Made by a program: the position numbers and the translations under genes. A stretch of 64,000 nt of DNA from the NCBI GenBank assembly GCA_963783145.1, contig CAWAMM010000009.1, positions 248,001 to 312,000 of the forward strand, read 5' to 3'. Origin of the DNA: DATGKG01 sp963783145 (GTDB lineage: Bacteria > Desulfobacterota > Binatia > Binatales > Binataceae). The notes under the pieces are model-generated. The model ran no database searches and was not told the DNA's origin. It worked only from the letters and a program-made list of their open reading frames with translations. Of this stretch, positions 8,670-17,121 are shown piece by piece; within the stretch, counting starts at the first letter, position 1; each line of letters starts with the position of its first letter.

Positions 8670-8909
8670 ATGGCTACCGAAATTCTCTACTGCGCTGCTT
8701 GAGGCTACCAACCACGCGCGGCCAGTTTGGCCGCCTCATTGAAATCCCGATTCGACGAGGCCACCGCGATCAAGCCCGGCAAGAGCGGTCAATTTGACGT
8801 GCTTCTCGACGGCGAATTGATCTTCTCGAAGTCGCAGAGCGGCCGCTTCCCCATCGATGGTGAAGTCGAACAGCTTTTTGGCGCGCGCAAAACCCAATCG
8901 CGCGGTTAG
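8670..8909 (+). CDS. selW: SelW/Rdx-type selenoprotein with in-frame UGA (Sec11)
   Basis: Read from ATG 8670 with the TGA at 8700-8702 taken as selenocysteine, this gives 79 residues starting MATEILYCAAUGYQPRAAS, the hallmark of the SelW/Rdx thioredoxin-like family. The redox motif is C8-A-A-U11, followed by GYQPR. The rest also fits the family: GQFDVLLDGELIFSK and GRFPIDGEVEQLF. Without readthrough only a 10-residue peptide or a headless 60-residue ORF would exist, and neither makes sense. A GC-rich hairpin lies just downstream of the UGA at a distance typical of bacterial SECIS elements. The ribosome site is weak (GGCGGA at 8651). The end overlaps the convergent gene by four bases. The role is probably thiol redox chemistry; the partner is unknown. 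No selA, selB, selC or selD lies in the window. Confidence 0.88.
8718..8734 (+). promoter_or_regulatory. Candidate bacterial SECIS hairpin for selW
   Basis: Perfect 6-bp stem GCGGCC/GGCCGC with loop AGTTT, starting 15 bases after the UGA at 8700-8702. A guanosine is among the first two loop bases, as in described bacterial SECIS elements. A further GAGGC (8701-8705) can pair with GCCTC (8733-8737) as an outer closing stem if the inner stem is shortened. It lies within the reading frame, as bacterial SECIS elements do. Confidence 0.7.
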
Positions 8910-9994
8910 CGATGCATGTCGAGGATGTCCTTGAAGCCGCTCTTCGCGTGCGGCCCGAGGATCATCATCTCGAGGATTCCCATCCCCTCGCGCGCGCCAA
9001 ACTTCGCGCGGCACACCGCCTGGATATGCTGATGCATCGGGTCGGCCTCGTTCACGTCGGAAAGCTTGAACGACTCATACGCCGAGACATCGTCGCCGAC
9101 CCAATAGCCGTGGCCCCACTTCGGATGCCCATAGCCGATGCCGTGCATGTAGAAGTTGTAAAGCGTTTCGAGCTGCACACGATTCTCGCGGACACCCTTT
9201 AAAATGATCTCGGCGCGTTTCGCGTGACGAGTGCCCGGAAGATATTCCACACTCCAGTCGACAGCTCTGGCGATTTCAGGCGGCGTCGAAGGATCGGTTT
9301 TCGCGATGGCACCGAACTCATGCCATCGCGAGCCGTCAGGAATTTCGTTGACGTCGAAATGAGTGCAGGCATCCTCGAAGTTGCTCGGCGACCATAGCCA
9401 GAAAAACTGGAAGGGGGTTTTGTCCGGCACCCCCGGCGCCTGAATGCCGACCGGACGCACGCCCCATGAGCGATCGCGCGAGCCCCACACCCGGGACGGC
9501 GCCGCATCCCAGGTCTTTCCACCGACGGTCAGCCTACCCCCATAGCCGCCGTGCTGGGTGAAGCGCGTGAGATCCATCATGAGGCGATTATTCTCGGGAT
9601 TGCGGCGGGTGAAGCGGGGCTCCTCGATCGCATGCGCGCGGGCCTGAAATTCCAAATCAGCCTTGAGATCGGCGTGATCGACTCGCAGTCGCACGGTTCG
9701 CATCGGCTGACCGATTTCGATCGATATCGGACCGACTTTAGTATCGAGGCGATCGCTGCCGAGCACGCGCGAGGCGCGCACGCAATGCTGCACGCCATTG
9801 ACGATCACGCTGAAGGCGGCGTCGATGACCCCGACGTTGGGATAAATTCCCATCGCGGCGGCGAAGTACGGCTCGCCCTCGCGAAAATAGCCGTTGAAGA
9901 AAAATCGATCGTAGAAATTCCGGTCGCTGGTGAAGACCTGCTGCACCGGTTCCGGCGTCTGATGAATCGGATAGTCGTCGCCTTTCGAAATCAT
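8906..9994 (-). CDS. Conserved protein, probable AttH/CrtC-like (DUF7064/7065-type) fold
   Basis: A 362-residue protein with no signal peptide or membrane segment. It is tryptophan- and aromatic-rich, with the segment VWGSRDRSWGVRP in the middle, which recalls the R-D-x-S-W-G signature of carotenoid 1,2-hydratase/AttH-like lipocalin proteins. I am not certain of the family and assign no reaction. The start ATG at 9994 has a good ribosome site (GGAAGGAA). It lies 13 bases after the coproheme decarboxylase gene on the same strand, so the two are probably co-transcribed. Its 3' end overlaps the selW stop by four bases, tail to tail. Confidence 0.6.
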   Translation of the reverse strand: MISKGDDYPIHQTPEPVQQVFTSDRNFYDRFFFNGYFREGEPYFAAAMGIYPNVGVIDAAFSVIVNGVQHCVRASRVLGSDRLDTKVGPISIEIGQPMRTVRLRVDHADLKADLEFQARAHAIEEPRFTRRNPENNRLMMDLTRFTQHGGYGGRLTVGGKTWDAAPSRVWGSRDRSWGVRPVGIQAPGVPDKTPFQFFWLWSPSNFEDACTHFDVNEIPDGSRWHEFGAIAKTDPSTPPEIARAVDWSVEYLPGTRHAKRAEIILKGVRENRVQLETLYNFYMHGIGYGHPKWGHGYWVGDDVSAYESFKLSDVNEADPMHQHIQAVCRAKFGAREGMGILEMMILGPHAKSGFKDILDMHR

Positions 9995-10007
9995 CGTATT
10001 CCTTCCA

Positions 10008-10838
10008 TTACTCGTTGAGGAGCAGCGTGCCGAGGTCGGCCGGCTCGGTGCGAATCGCAAAATAGAACGGGCCGAACTTCGCGTAGCCGGCGCTCGCCTC
10101 GTCGAAGCGCATCTCGTAGACCAGCTTCTTGAACACCAGCGCATCGTCGGCGAACAGATCGACACCCCACTCCCAGTCGTCGAAGCCGATCGAGCCCGAA
10201 ATGATCTGCGTGACCTGGCCGGCGTAGCGACGCCCGACCATCCCATGCTCGCGCATCAGATCGCGACGGCGCTCGATGTCGACGCGATACCAGTTGTCGG
10301 CGCCCTCGCGCTTCTTGTCCATCGGGTAGAAGCACAGGTAGCGGCGCGGAGGGATTTTTGGATACAGCCGGGTCGCGACTTTTTCTCGCTGGCGCGCCAG
10401 CTCGGCCTCGACGGCGGCGTCCCATTCCTTCGAATGCGGTTCGATATTCTTCGCGACGAGATCTTTGTAGAGCACGACCGAGGCCTCATAGAGGCCCAAC
10501 TCAACTACCGAGAGATATGACGTCCTCGGTTCGAGGTAGTCGGCGAGCTCCAGGCCCGCAATCGCAATCTCTGCTTGATTGAGTTCCTCGAAGCTGCGGC
10601 GGAAATGCACCAGCATCAGATCGCCCTTGTGGCCGAGCTGCGAGAAGAGCGCGCTCTCGCCATCCTCGCGCCGATACATCTCGCCCAGTAGCGAACCTGC
10701 TGCGGCGATCACGCGCTTCTGCGCGGCGCTCTCGATCGCACGCAAACTAGCGCGGCGGATGCGAAACATCTGATGAAGAATCGCATAGCCTTCGAGCGCG
10801 AGCGGCGCGGCGGGAAGTTCGTACGGTTGGTCTTTCAT
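10008..10838 (-). CDS. chdC: Coproheme decarboxylase (ChdC/HemQ)
   Basis: A 276-residue member of the chlorite dismutase superfamily that matches coproheme decarboxylase: RRYLCFYPMDKKR with the catalytic tyrosine (Tyr171), REHGMVGRRYAG with the proximal haem histidine (His198), and IISGSIGFDDWEWGVDLF and VYEMRFDEASA. This enzyme makes haem b by oxidative decarboxylation of coproheme in the coproporphyrin-dependent pathway. These segments follow the HemQ pattern rather than that of true chlorite-detoxifying dismutases, so I reject chlorite dismutase. ATG 10838 is preferred over the GTG one codon upstream. No other haem genes are nearby; cobalamin genes follow on the same strand. Confidence 0.9.
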   Translation of the reverse strand: MKDQPYELPAAPLALEGYAILHQMFRIRRASLRAIESAAQKRVIAAAGSLLGEMYRREDGESALFSQLGHKGDLMLVHFRRSFEELNQAEIAIAGLELADYLEPRTSYLSVVELGLYEASVVLYKDLVAKNIEPHSKEWDAAVEAELARQREKVATRLYPKIPPRRYLCFYPMDKKREGADNWYRVDIERRRDLMREHGMVGRRYAGQVTQIISGSIGFDDWEWGVDLFADDALVFKKLVYEMRFDEASAGYAKFGPFYFAIRTEPADLGTLLLNE

Positions 10839-10859
10839 CACCTTGGATTCCCGAGTTCC

Positions 10860-12374
10860 TCAAATGCCGATTATGTTCCGCAGCGCCGGCATGTCGATAG
10901 CAGCCTTCACGGTCGCGGCGAGCCGGTGGTATTCCTCGTCGCGACCCGCGACGGTGCCTGAGGGGGTTGGCAGACCTCGTCGCCCTCGCAGCTTATCCAG
11001 CATCGCGCTCCGAATTGATGCATTTTCGAAAATTCCATGAAGCATCGTACCTACCACATTGCCCGCGCTCGAGACCGCGCCGTCAGCGTAGCGCGCATAT
11101 TCGCCGTTGCGCGAGACGATGGTAAACGCGGGCGTGTCCGTATCGGTGGGGGTGACCGATCCCATGTGGATTTCGTAGCCGTCGACCTCCGGCGCGTGTT
11201 GGTTCGATGCGAACCAACCTGCGATGGGCCGCGCGATAACTCGCGCGGTGGACTTCTTTCGCTTGAAGCGCGTTCTTAGTGGAAGCAGGCCGAGCCCTCG
11301 CGCATACGGCTCATGCGATTCGATTCCATATGGGTCCTCGATCGCTTCGCCCAGCATCTGGCATCCGCCGCAGATTCCGAGCACCAGCCCGCCGCGATGC
11401 GCATGCTTTTCGATTGCTTCGGCGAATCCTTCCCGCCGCATCCACCCGAGGTCCGACATGGTGCTCTTGGTGCCTGGAATTATCACCAGATCGGCGCGCG
11501 CAATGTCCTCGGCGTTGTCGATGTAGCGAACGTGGACCTCGGGCTCATGTTCAAGTGCGAGAAAGTCATCGTAGTTGGAAATAAAGGGGAGCTTCACCAC
11601 TGCGACGGATAATTCCGATGGCGAAGGTACGCGAGGCGCCCGCTCTTGCAGTGCCGCGGAGTCCTCATCGGCGATACGCAGTCGCTCGATCCACGGGACG
11701 ACTCCTAGCACCGGAACACCGAATCGTGCTTCGAGAAAATCGAGGCCGTCCTTCAGCAGCGCGACCTCGCCGCGAAATTTATTGATCAGAAATCCCGCCA
11801 CCCGCGCACGCTCATCGACCGCGAGCAACTCCATCGTACCGACGAGCTGCGCGAATACGCCGCCCTTGTCGATGTCGCCGACCAACAGCACCGGCGCATC
11901 GGCGATCTCTGCGACGTGCATGTTGACGATTTCAGAACGCCGCAGATTGATTTCCGCGGGACTGCCCGCGCCCTCGATCACGACGAGGTCATTTTTCGCG
12001 CGCAAAGTTTCGAGGCAGCTGCGAATGGTCTCCCGCAGCGACGGCATCATCGCGCAGTAATCGCTCCAATGCATACTGCCAATGGGCTTTCCGAGCAGCA
12101 CCACCTGCGAGCGCATTTCCGGTTCGGGTTTAAGCAGAATCGGATTCATCTCGATAGTGGGCTCGATGCGCGCGGCCTCGGCCTGCACCGCCTGCGCGCG
12201 CCCGATCTCGCATCCGTCGGGCGTGACATACGAATTGAGCGCCATGTTTTGCGATTTGAACGGCGCCACCGAGAGTCCATCATCGTGGAAGATTCTGCAC
12301 AAAGCCGCCACGATGAGGCTCTTGCCCACCGAGGACGCGGTCCCCTGGATCATGATGGTTTTGGCGCGCTTCAT
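10860..12374 (-). CDS. cobQ: Cobyric acid synthase (CobQ/CbiP)
   Basis: A 504-residue glutamine-dependent amidotransferase that amidates four side chains of adenosyl-cobyrinic acid a,c-diamide late in cobalamin synthesis. The N-terminal dethiobiotin-synthetase-like ATPase domain shows QGTASSVGKS, PFKSQNMALNS and DGCEIGRAQ. The C-terminal class I-like glutaminase domain has the nucleophile region LGICGGCQMLG. The start MKRAKTIMIQG at 12374 follows the cbiA stop by one base, so the two genes form a pair. An upstream in-frame extension to 12443 would run into cbiA and is not used. Confidence 0.93.
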   Translation of the reverse strand: MKRAKTIMIQGTASSVGKSLIVAALCRIFHDDGLSVAPFKSQNMALNSYVTPDGCEIGRAQAVQAEAARIEPTIEMNPILLKPEPEMRSQVVLLGKPIGSMHWSDYCAMMPSLRETIRSCLETLRAKNDLVVIEGAGSPAEINLRRSEIVNMHVAEIADAPVLLVGDIDKGGVFAQLVGTMELLAVDERARVAGFLINKFRGEVALLKDGLDFLEARFGVPVLGVVPWIERLRIADEDSAALQERAPRVPSPSELSVAVVKLPFISNYDDFLALEHEPEVHVRYIDNAEDIARADLVIIPGTKSTMSDLGWMRREGFAEAIEKHAHRGGLVLGICGGCQMLGEAIEDPYGIESHEPYARGLGLLPLRTRFKRKKSTARVIARPIAGWFASNQHAPEVDGYEIHMGSVTPTDTDTPAFTIVSRNGEYARYADGAVSSAGNVVGTMLHGIFENASIRSAMLDKLRGRRGLPTPSGTVAGRDEEYHRLAATVKAAIDMPALRNIIGI

Positions 12375-12375
12375 A

Positions 12376-13743
12376 TCAGGATTCGCACGCGCGCACGAAT
12401 GATTCTGCGATCGATGGATTCGAGGCCCAATGCGCATGAACATACGATGCGACGAGGTTTCCGCGCGCGTAGCCTTCTTGAAACTCCGCGCCCCACTTGG
12501 GACGAACCGTATAGAGACGCGCGATGTCTTTGGCGCTTTCGTTGTTCAAGGTTGAGTAGCGAAACTGATGCCCGCGAAACCGCGTGCCTGCGGGCCCGAG
12601 GATCGAGGGCGCGCGCGCCTCGACTTCCACGTAGCCGATTGCCTGCAGGCGCGGCGCCATCACCGCAACGCCGGGAATCAGGCCGGCCATCGGGAAGGTT
12701 TCGCCGCCGAGGGTGCGGATGGCCTCGGCGAGATACATCAGGCCGCCGCATTCCGCGTAAATCGGGCGCGAGGATTTCGCGAACGCGCGGATCGCGTCGA
12801 TCATACCGCGATTGTTCGATAACTCGCGCGCAAGAACCTCGGGATAGCCGCCGCCGAAATACAAGCCGTTGACCGCGGGAAGCTTCGTGTCGTGGCTCGG
12901 AGAGAACTTTACGATCTCGGCGCCCGATTCCTCGAGGCGGCGAAGATTGTCTTCATAGTAAAAATGAAACGCGTCGTCCCATGCGAGCCCGATTCGGCAT
13001 GATGGCGCGTTCTTTCGAACCATACGCGCGTCGTCGATTTCCAGAGCTGGGGCCGCGCCTGCGATCGAACTGATCGCATCGAGGTCGAGCCACTCCGAGG
13101 CGAGTTGGCCCCACGCATCGAAGAGGCCTTGCGGCACCGCATTTTCATCGGCGCTACGAAGCCCGAGGTGCCGCTCGGGAAACACCAGCTCCGCATCCCC
13201 AGGCAAGCCGCCGACGACCGGCACTTCGGTGGACGCCATCCGCAACATCTCGAGGTGTCCGCGGCTGCCGACGCGATTGCAAATGACTCCCGCGACATTC
13301 AGCGCGCGATCGAAGTGCGCGTAGCCGGTCGCCATCGCGGCGATACTGCGCGCCATCCCCGATGCGTCAGTGACAAGCAACACCGGCGCCTCCAGCCACT
13401 TCGCGATTTCCGCGGTCGAGCCCGCGTCGGCGGTGGGCGTGGCCGAGTCGAACAGCCCCATCATCCCTTCGATGATTGCGATACCGAAACCTCGGGTGGC
13501 GCGCGCAAAAGTCGCGAGTACCGCGTCGCGCCCCATCATCCAACCGTCGAGGTTGTGCGAAGTCACCCCCGCAGCGCGCCGATGATAGGTCGGGTCGAGG
13601 TAGTCGGGGCCGCATTTGAAGACCGCGACCTTGAGACCGCGCGCGCGCAACGCCGAGATGAGGCCGACCGTCGCGGTGGTCTTGCCGACGCCACTGCCGG
13701 TCGCGCCAATCACCAGGCGCGGAATGTTGAAGGAGCTGCGCAC
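12376..13743 (-). CDS. cbiA: Cobyrinic acid a,c-diamide synthase (CbiA/CobB)
   Basis: A 455-residue enzyme that amidates the a and c acetate side chains of cobyrinic acid or its hydrogenobyrinic equivalent. The N-terminal ATPase shows GATGSGVGKTT, FKCGPDYLDPTYH, HNLDGWMM and IIEGMMGLFD. The C-terminal glutaminase domain has YFGGGYPEV and the nucleophile region YAECGGLMYL. The start is a GTG at 13743. It is the first gene of the cbiA-cobQ pair. No cobalamin riboswitch is evident: only about 50 bases separate it from the next gene. Supply of cobalamin would serve the methylmalonyl-CoA mutase at 6-8 kb. Confidence 0.92.
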   Translation of the reverse strand: MRSSFNIPRLVIGATGSGVGKTTATVGLISALRARGLKVAVFKCGPDYLDPTYHRRAAGVTSHNLDGWMMGRDAVLATFARATRGFGIAIIEGMMGLFDSATPTADAGSTAEIAKWLEAPVLLVTDASGMARSIAAMATGYAHFDRALNVAGVICNRVGSRGHLEMLRMASTEVPVVGGLPGDAELVFPERHLGLRSADENAVPQGLFDAWGQLASEWLDLDAISSIAGAAPALEIDDARMVRKNAPSCRIGLAWDDAFHFYYEDNLRRLEESGAEIVKFSPSHDTKLPAVNGLYFGGGYPEVLARELSNNRGMIDAIRAFAKSSRPIYAECGGLMYLAEAIRTLGGETFPMAGLIPGVAVMAPRLQAIGYVEVEARAPSILGPAGTRFRGHQFRYSTLNNESAKDIARLYTVRPKWGAEFQEGYARGNLVASYVHAHWASNPSIAESFVRACES

Positions 13744-13792
13744 TGTCCGCGGATTCTACTACGCTCTCCGCCCGGATCGCATCATGACGAAC

Positions 13793-14764
13793 TCAGCCAT
13801 GAACGCGCGGAAGGACCTCGTTAACGAGGCGCTCAAACTGGCCCTTTTGATCCCATGAGGTGATGCGCAACGTGATCGCCTTGGCGCCGTCGTTTGCGAG
13901 ATCGCGCAGATGCGCGGCGCATTGTTCGGGGGTGCCCGCCGCGGTCCACGACGCGACCATCTCGGGCGCGAAGACCGGCCCGTAGTAGGCATCGAGAAAG
14001 CGTTGCGATTCGGCAAGCGCCGCATCGCGATCGGGATTGATATTGATGTTGTGATACTCGATGTTGCCGAAGCTGGCGGGGTCGCGGCCCTCAGCGCGCA
14101 GGGCGTCCGACAGGCGCGCCCAGTTTCCCGCGAACATTTTCGGAAACATCTGCACCGTCATCCAGCCGTCGGCAATTTTTGCGACGCGTCGCATCGGCGC
14201 CTCAGCCGCGAGCGGGGCCGGATTGGCGGCGATCCAGATTGGACACGGCTGCTGAATCGGCTGCGGCGTGATCGTCACGTCCTCGAAGCTGCGATATTTG
14301 CCCTTGAAGTTGACGTTGTTCTCGCTCCATAGACGACGGCAAATCTCGATGTTCTCCGCCATCCGATTGCCGCGCTGACCGTCGCTGATGCCCCAGATGG
14401 CGCCCTCGCGCGCGCTCACGCCGCCCGCGACGATTCCGGTGCACGCTGCCAGCCACATCCTGCCGTTGGAAATCAGGTCCAGCGTCGCCCATTGCAAGGC
14501 GAACACGATCGGATCGCGAATCGGGAAGCTCGCCATGCATCCGACGCCGAGTTTCACGCGCTCCGTCGCCGCGCTCAGCGCGCCCAATAGCGCGATCGAC
14601 TCGGGACGCGGCTTTGCCATCACACTGTCGCCGACCCAGATCGAATCGAAGGCGCCCGAGCGTTCCGCCTCCTGCGCGAGGTTCAACATTTCGGGCCAGC
14701 TTGCGATGCCGAAGAAAACGCCGCGCTGTGGGAGCGTGAATCCGAAGCTGATGCGCTCTGCCAT
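13793..14764 (-). CDS. LLM-class flavin-dependent oxidoreductase
   Basis: A 323-residue luciferase-like TIM-barrel flavoprotein, predicted to use FMN or F420. Typical segments are FGFTLPQRG at the start, NLAQEAERSGAFDSIWVGDS, ERVKLGVG, NGRMWLAACTG, ITPQPIQQPCPIWIAAN and RVAKIADGWMT. The substrate is unknown. It sits 12 bases after a VOC-family gene on the same strand, and together they suggest catabolism of a small organic compound. Confidence 0.85.
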   Translation of the reverse strand: MAERISFGFTLPQRGVFFGIASWPEMLNLAQEAERSGAFDSIWVGDSVMAKPRPESIALLGALSAATERVKLGVGCMASFPIRDPIVFALQWATLDLISNGRMWLAACTGIVAGGVSAREGAIWGISDGQRGNRMAENIEICRRLWSENNVNFKGKYRSFEDVTITPQPIQQPCPIWIAANPAPLAAEAPMRRVAKIADGWMTVQMFPKMFAGNWARLSDALRAEGRDPASFGNIEYHNININPDRDAALAESQRFLDAYYGPVFAPEMVASWTAAGTPEQCAAHLRDLANDGAKAITLRITSWDQKGQFERLVNEVLPRVHG

Positions 14765-14775
14765 CAGTTTTCTCC

Positions 14776-15540
14776 TTACTGGATTTTCAGCCGGGCGTGG
14801 TGCGTGAACGCCGGATCGAGGTCTCCGGCGCGTCCCCCCACCAGCGTCGCCTGATAAGGGCCTCCACTTCGCGTGCGGAGGAATTCAGCGACCGCTCCGT
14901 TGGGTCCGCGTGGCGAAACGATATCGAGCTGATGGCTCCCGAGCTGAAAGCGGGTACCCGCTGCGTCGAGGTCGCGATCCTCGATCGCCGTGCCCTCGCT
15001 TGCGAGCATGATGCGATACCATCCTGCGATTTTTGCCGCATCCGCGACCGCGACGGTGAGATTCGCGAGGCCGCTGACTCCGTTGCGATGCGTGCGCTCG
15101 CGCGGCACGCGCTCATCGCGCGGTGTTTCATCTTTGATCAGAAATGGAACGCTCCCGTTGAATGGCGCATTCGGGATCGAGAGCACCCAGCTCAGCCGAT
15201 AGCCATCGGGACGGTCGCGCGTCATCCCATTGGGATCGCTGATGGCGATTCCGGCCCGGCGAAAGGTCGCGACATCGGCGCTGAGGTCATCGGTCTGCGC
15301 GCAAAAATCCACGATGCCGCCGCTCTTGCTCATCGCGTCGTACCACGGATGGCCGGCCACCGGCGCGAGGAATGCGATCAGCTCGATGTAGGAGCCATCG
15401 GCGAAGGCAATCAGCGCGTTGTGAGTCCCGATGTTATGCTTGCCGCCGCGTATCACGGTGAAGCCGAGTTCGCCGTAACTTTTGATGGCGGCCTCGAGTT
15501 CCGGCACGACTACGACAAAGTGATCGATTCCTTTTATCAT
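14776..15540 (-). CDS. VOC (glyoxalase-like) superfamily protein
   Basis: A 254-residue protein with the paired beta-alpha-beta-beta-beta modules of the vicinal oxygen chelate fold. It opens with IDHFVVVVPELEAA, where the histidine is in the usual metal position, followed by LGFTVIRGG and IELIAFL. The second half repeats the pattern (NLTVAVADAAKIAGWY, FQLGSHQLDIVSP). It best fits the glyoxalase-like PF13468 type, found in dioxygenase-like and isomerase-like proteins of unknown substrate. It overlaps the upstream gene by four bases (ATGA), so the two are translationally coupled. It is longer than methylmalonyl-CoA epimerase. Confidence 0.75.
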   Translation of the reverse strand: MIKGIDHFVVVVPELEAAIKSYGELGFTVIRGGKHNIGTHNALIAFADGSYIELIAFLAPVAGHPWYDAMSKSGGIVDFCAQTDDLSADVATFRRAGIAISDPNGMTRDRPDGYRLSWVLSIPNAPFNGSVPFLIKDETPRDERVPRERTHRNGVSGLANLTVAVADAAKIAGWYRIMLASEGTAIEDRDLDAAGTRFQLGSHQLDIVSPRGPNGAVAEFLRTRSGGPYQATLVGGRAGDLDPAFTHHARLKIQ

Positions 15541-15935
15541 CGCGATTCCCTTTGTTCTCGATGATGCTGCGACGACGCGAGATACAAGCGCATCGGCAGG
15601 ATTTCGCGCGTCACCGGATTCACCATCAAGCCGAGACTCTCCAGCGTTAAAGCTCCCAGCAACGGCGTCACGTGCGATGGGCCGAAAACCACCTTCGAGG
15701 TGCCGCGTCGATCACCAAGTTCGAAAAACGCCTCGCCGATGTCATACGCACGATGGGTTCCGTCGGTCAGCGTGAACTCCTCGCGATCGAGTTTGGTCAG
15801 GGCGAGCTTGCGAGCGGTAGGCGCGGGAATCACGCTGTAGATCGCGCCGGTGTCGATGAGGAATTCGACTTCAATGGCGTTGCGCCGTGGCTGGCGAGGA
15901 TTCGATATCGTCGCCTTGGTGAGTGTGATTCCCAT
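15537..15935 (-). CDS. Retropepsin-like aspartyl protease family protein
   Basis: A 132-residue single-domain protein with the aspartic protease signature in FLIDTGAIYSVIP (catalytic Asp-Thr-Gly) and a later LLGALTLESLGL segment like the second conserved hydrophobic-glycine motif. Such one-domain proteins act as dimers when active. No signal peptide is visible. ATG 15935 is preferred because GAGGA lies six bases before it; an ATG at 15947 would add four residues. It is coupled to the VOC gene by a four-base overlap. Target unknown. Confidence 0.7.
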   Translation of the reverse strand: MGITLTKATISNPRQPRRNAIEVEFLIDTGAIYSVIPAPTARKLALTKLDREEFTLTDGTHRAYDIGEAFFELGDRRGTSKVVFGPSHVTPLLGALTLESLGLMVNPVTREILPMRLYLASSQHHREQRESR

Positions 15936-15971
15936 CGCGATCCTCATGCTGCGCTGACGCAGATGAAGTGT

Positions 15972-16997
15972 CTACTCAACTATTCCAGTCCCCGTCACCT
16001 TCGATGCTTTGGGTGGGCGAGAGCGTCGGGGTTGGCGACTCGGATCGGTTTGTCGATCGAGGAACGCGACCACCGCTTCCACCGTATCGGTGTAGAAAGC
16101 GCGCAGCGTTTCGTGCGTGACGTAGCCCAGATGCGGCGTGACGGTGACGTTATCCATCGTGCGAAACGGATGATCGGCCGGTGGCGGCTCGACATCGAAG
16201 ACGTCGATACCGGCGCCGGCAATTGTCCCCGATCGCAGCGCCGCGATCAGATCTTTCTCGACCACGATCGGTCCGCGCGAGGTGTTGATGAAATAAGCCT
16301 CGGGCTTCATCAAGGCCAGCTCACGCGCGGTCACCAGGCCGCGAGTGCGATCGCTTAACTGGACGTGGATTGAGAGAACATCCGCGAGCCGGAACAGGTC
16401 ATCCTTCTCGACCCGGCGGGCGCCGACCGCGTTGGCGGTCTCCTCGGTCAGGTTCTGGCTCCATGCGATCACTTTCATGTCAAAAGCGCGGGCGTAGGTC
16501 GCCATCCGCTTGCCGATGCGGCCGAGGCCCAACAGCGCGAGCGTGCGGCCGGCCAGAATGGTCCCGATGGTGCTCTGCCATCCGCCCGAGCGCATCCGGC
16601 GACTCTCGAGGTTGAATTGGCGAACCACCGCGATCATCAGTCCCCAGGTGAGTTCGGGCGTCGCATTGAAGACGCCCGCATAAAGCGGGTTCGCGAAGTT
16701 GGAGTGCGCGACGATGACTCCATGCTCGGTCGCCGCCGCCATGTCCAGATTGGGCAGCGTCATGCCGATGATGGTGACCAGCTTGAGGTTGGGCAATCGC
16801 TCAAACAAGCTGCGCGGCAGGCTCATCCGTTCGCGCACCGTGCAGAGGACATCGAACGGTTGCAGGCGCGATGCGGCCTCATCTTCCGACAGATGCCGAT
16901 CGAACACGGTTATCTCCGCCTTGCCGCGAAGCACCGACCAGTCCGCGGATTGCAGAGCGACCTTCACATAGTCGTCGAGGATGGCGATTTTGAGCAT
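15972..16997 (-). CDS. NAD-dependent D-2-hydroxyacid dehydrogenase
   Basis: A 341-residue member of the D-isomer-specific 2-hydroxyacid dehydrogenase family, reducing a 2-oxoacid or oxidising a 2-hydroxyacid with NAD(P). The Rossmann loop is LGLGRIGKRMA. The catalytic set is visible: Arg in FINTSRGPIV, Glu in DVFDVEPPP and His in VTPHLGYVT. It is divergent from the amidohydrolase gene at 17122, with about 120 bases between them that must carry both promoters. The last 20 residues are basic and proline-rich, beyond the usual fold. Substrate not inferable. Confidence 0.88.
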   Translation of the reverse strand: MLKIAILDDYVKVALQSADWSVLRGKAEITVFDRHLSEDEAASRLQPFDVLCTVRERMSLPRSLFERLPNLKLVTIIGMTLPNLDMAAATEHGVIVAHSNFANPLYAGVFNATPELTWGLMIAVVRQFNLESRRMRSGGWQSTIGTILAGRTLALLGLGRIGKRMATYARAFDMKVIAWSQNLTEETANAVGARRVEKDDLFRLADVLSIHVQLSDRTRGLVTARELALMKPEAYFINTSRGPIVVEKDLIAALRSGTIAGAGIDVFDVEPPPADHPFRTMDNVTVTPHLGYVTHETLRAFYTDTVEAVVAFLDRQTDPSRQPRRSRPPKASKVTGTGIVE

Positions 16998-17121
16998 CGA
17001 GTTAGATCCTTTGCAGTCAGGTCGTGGGCATCTGTTTTATATCTGGCGAAACGGTCGTCGCGTCAATGCCAACGACGTCGGAACCTTGCAGACCGGAGTC
17101 GTGGGGCCTATTACGAGCAGT

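Noticed and set aside
10008..10838. Chlorite dismutase (perchlorate respiration)
   Set aside because: Motifs and length match coproheme decarboxylase, and no perchlorate reductase genes are present.
13744..13792. Cobalamin riboswitch upstream of cbiA
   Set aside because: Only about 50 bases are available between cbiA and its neighbour and no B12 box is seen.
14776..15540. Methylmalonyl-CoA epimerase for the mutase pathway
   Set aside because: The VOC protein is 254 residues with two modules and is coupled to a protease-like gene, unlike the short epimerase. It is also 7 kb away on the other strand.
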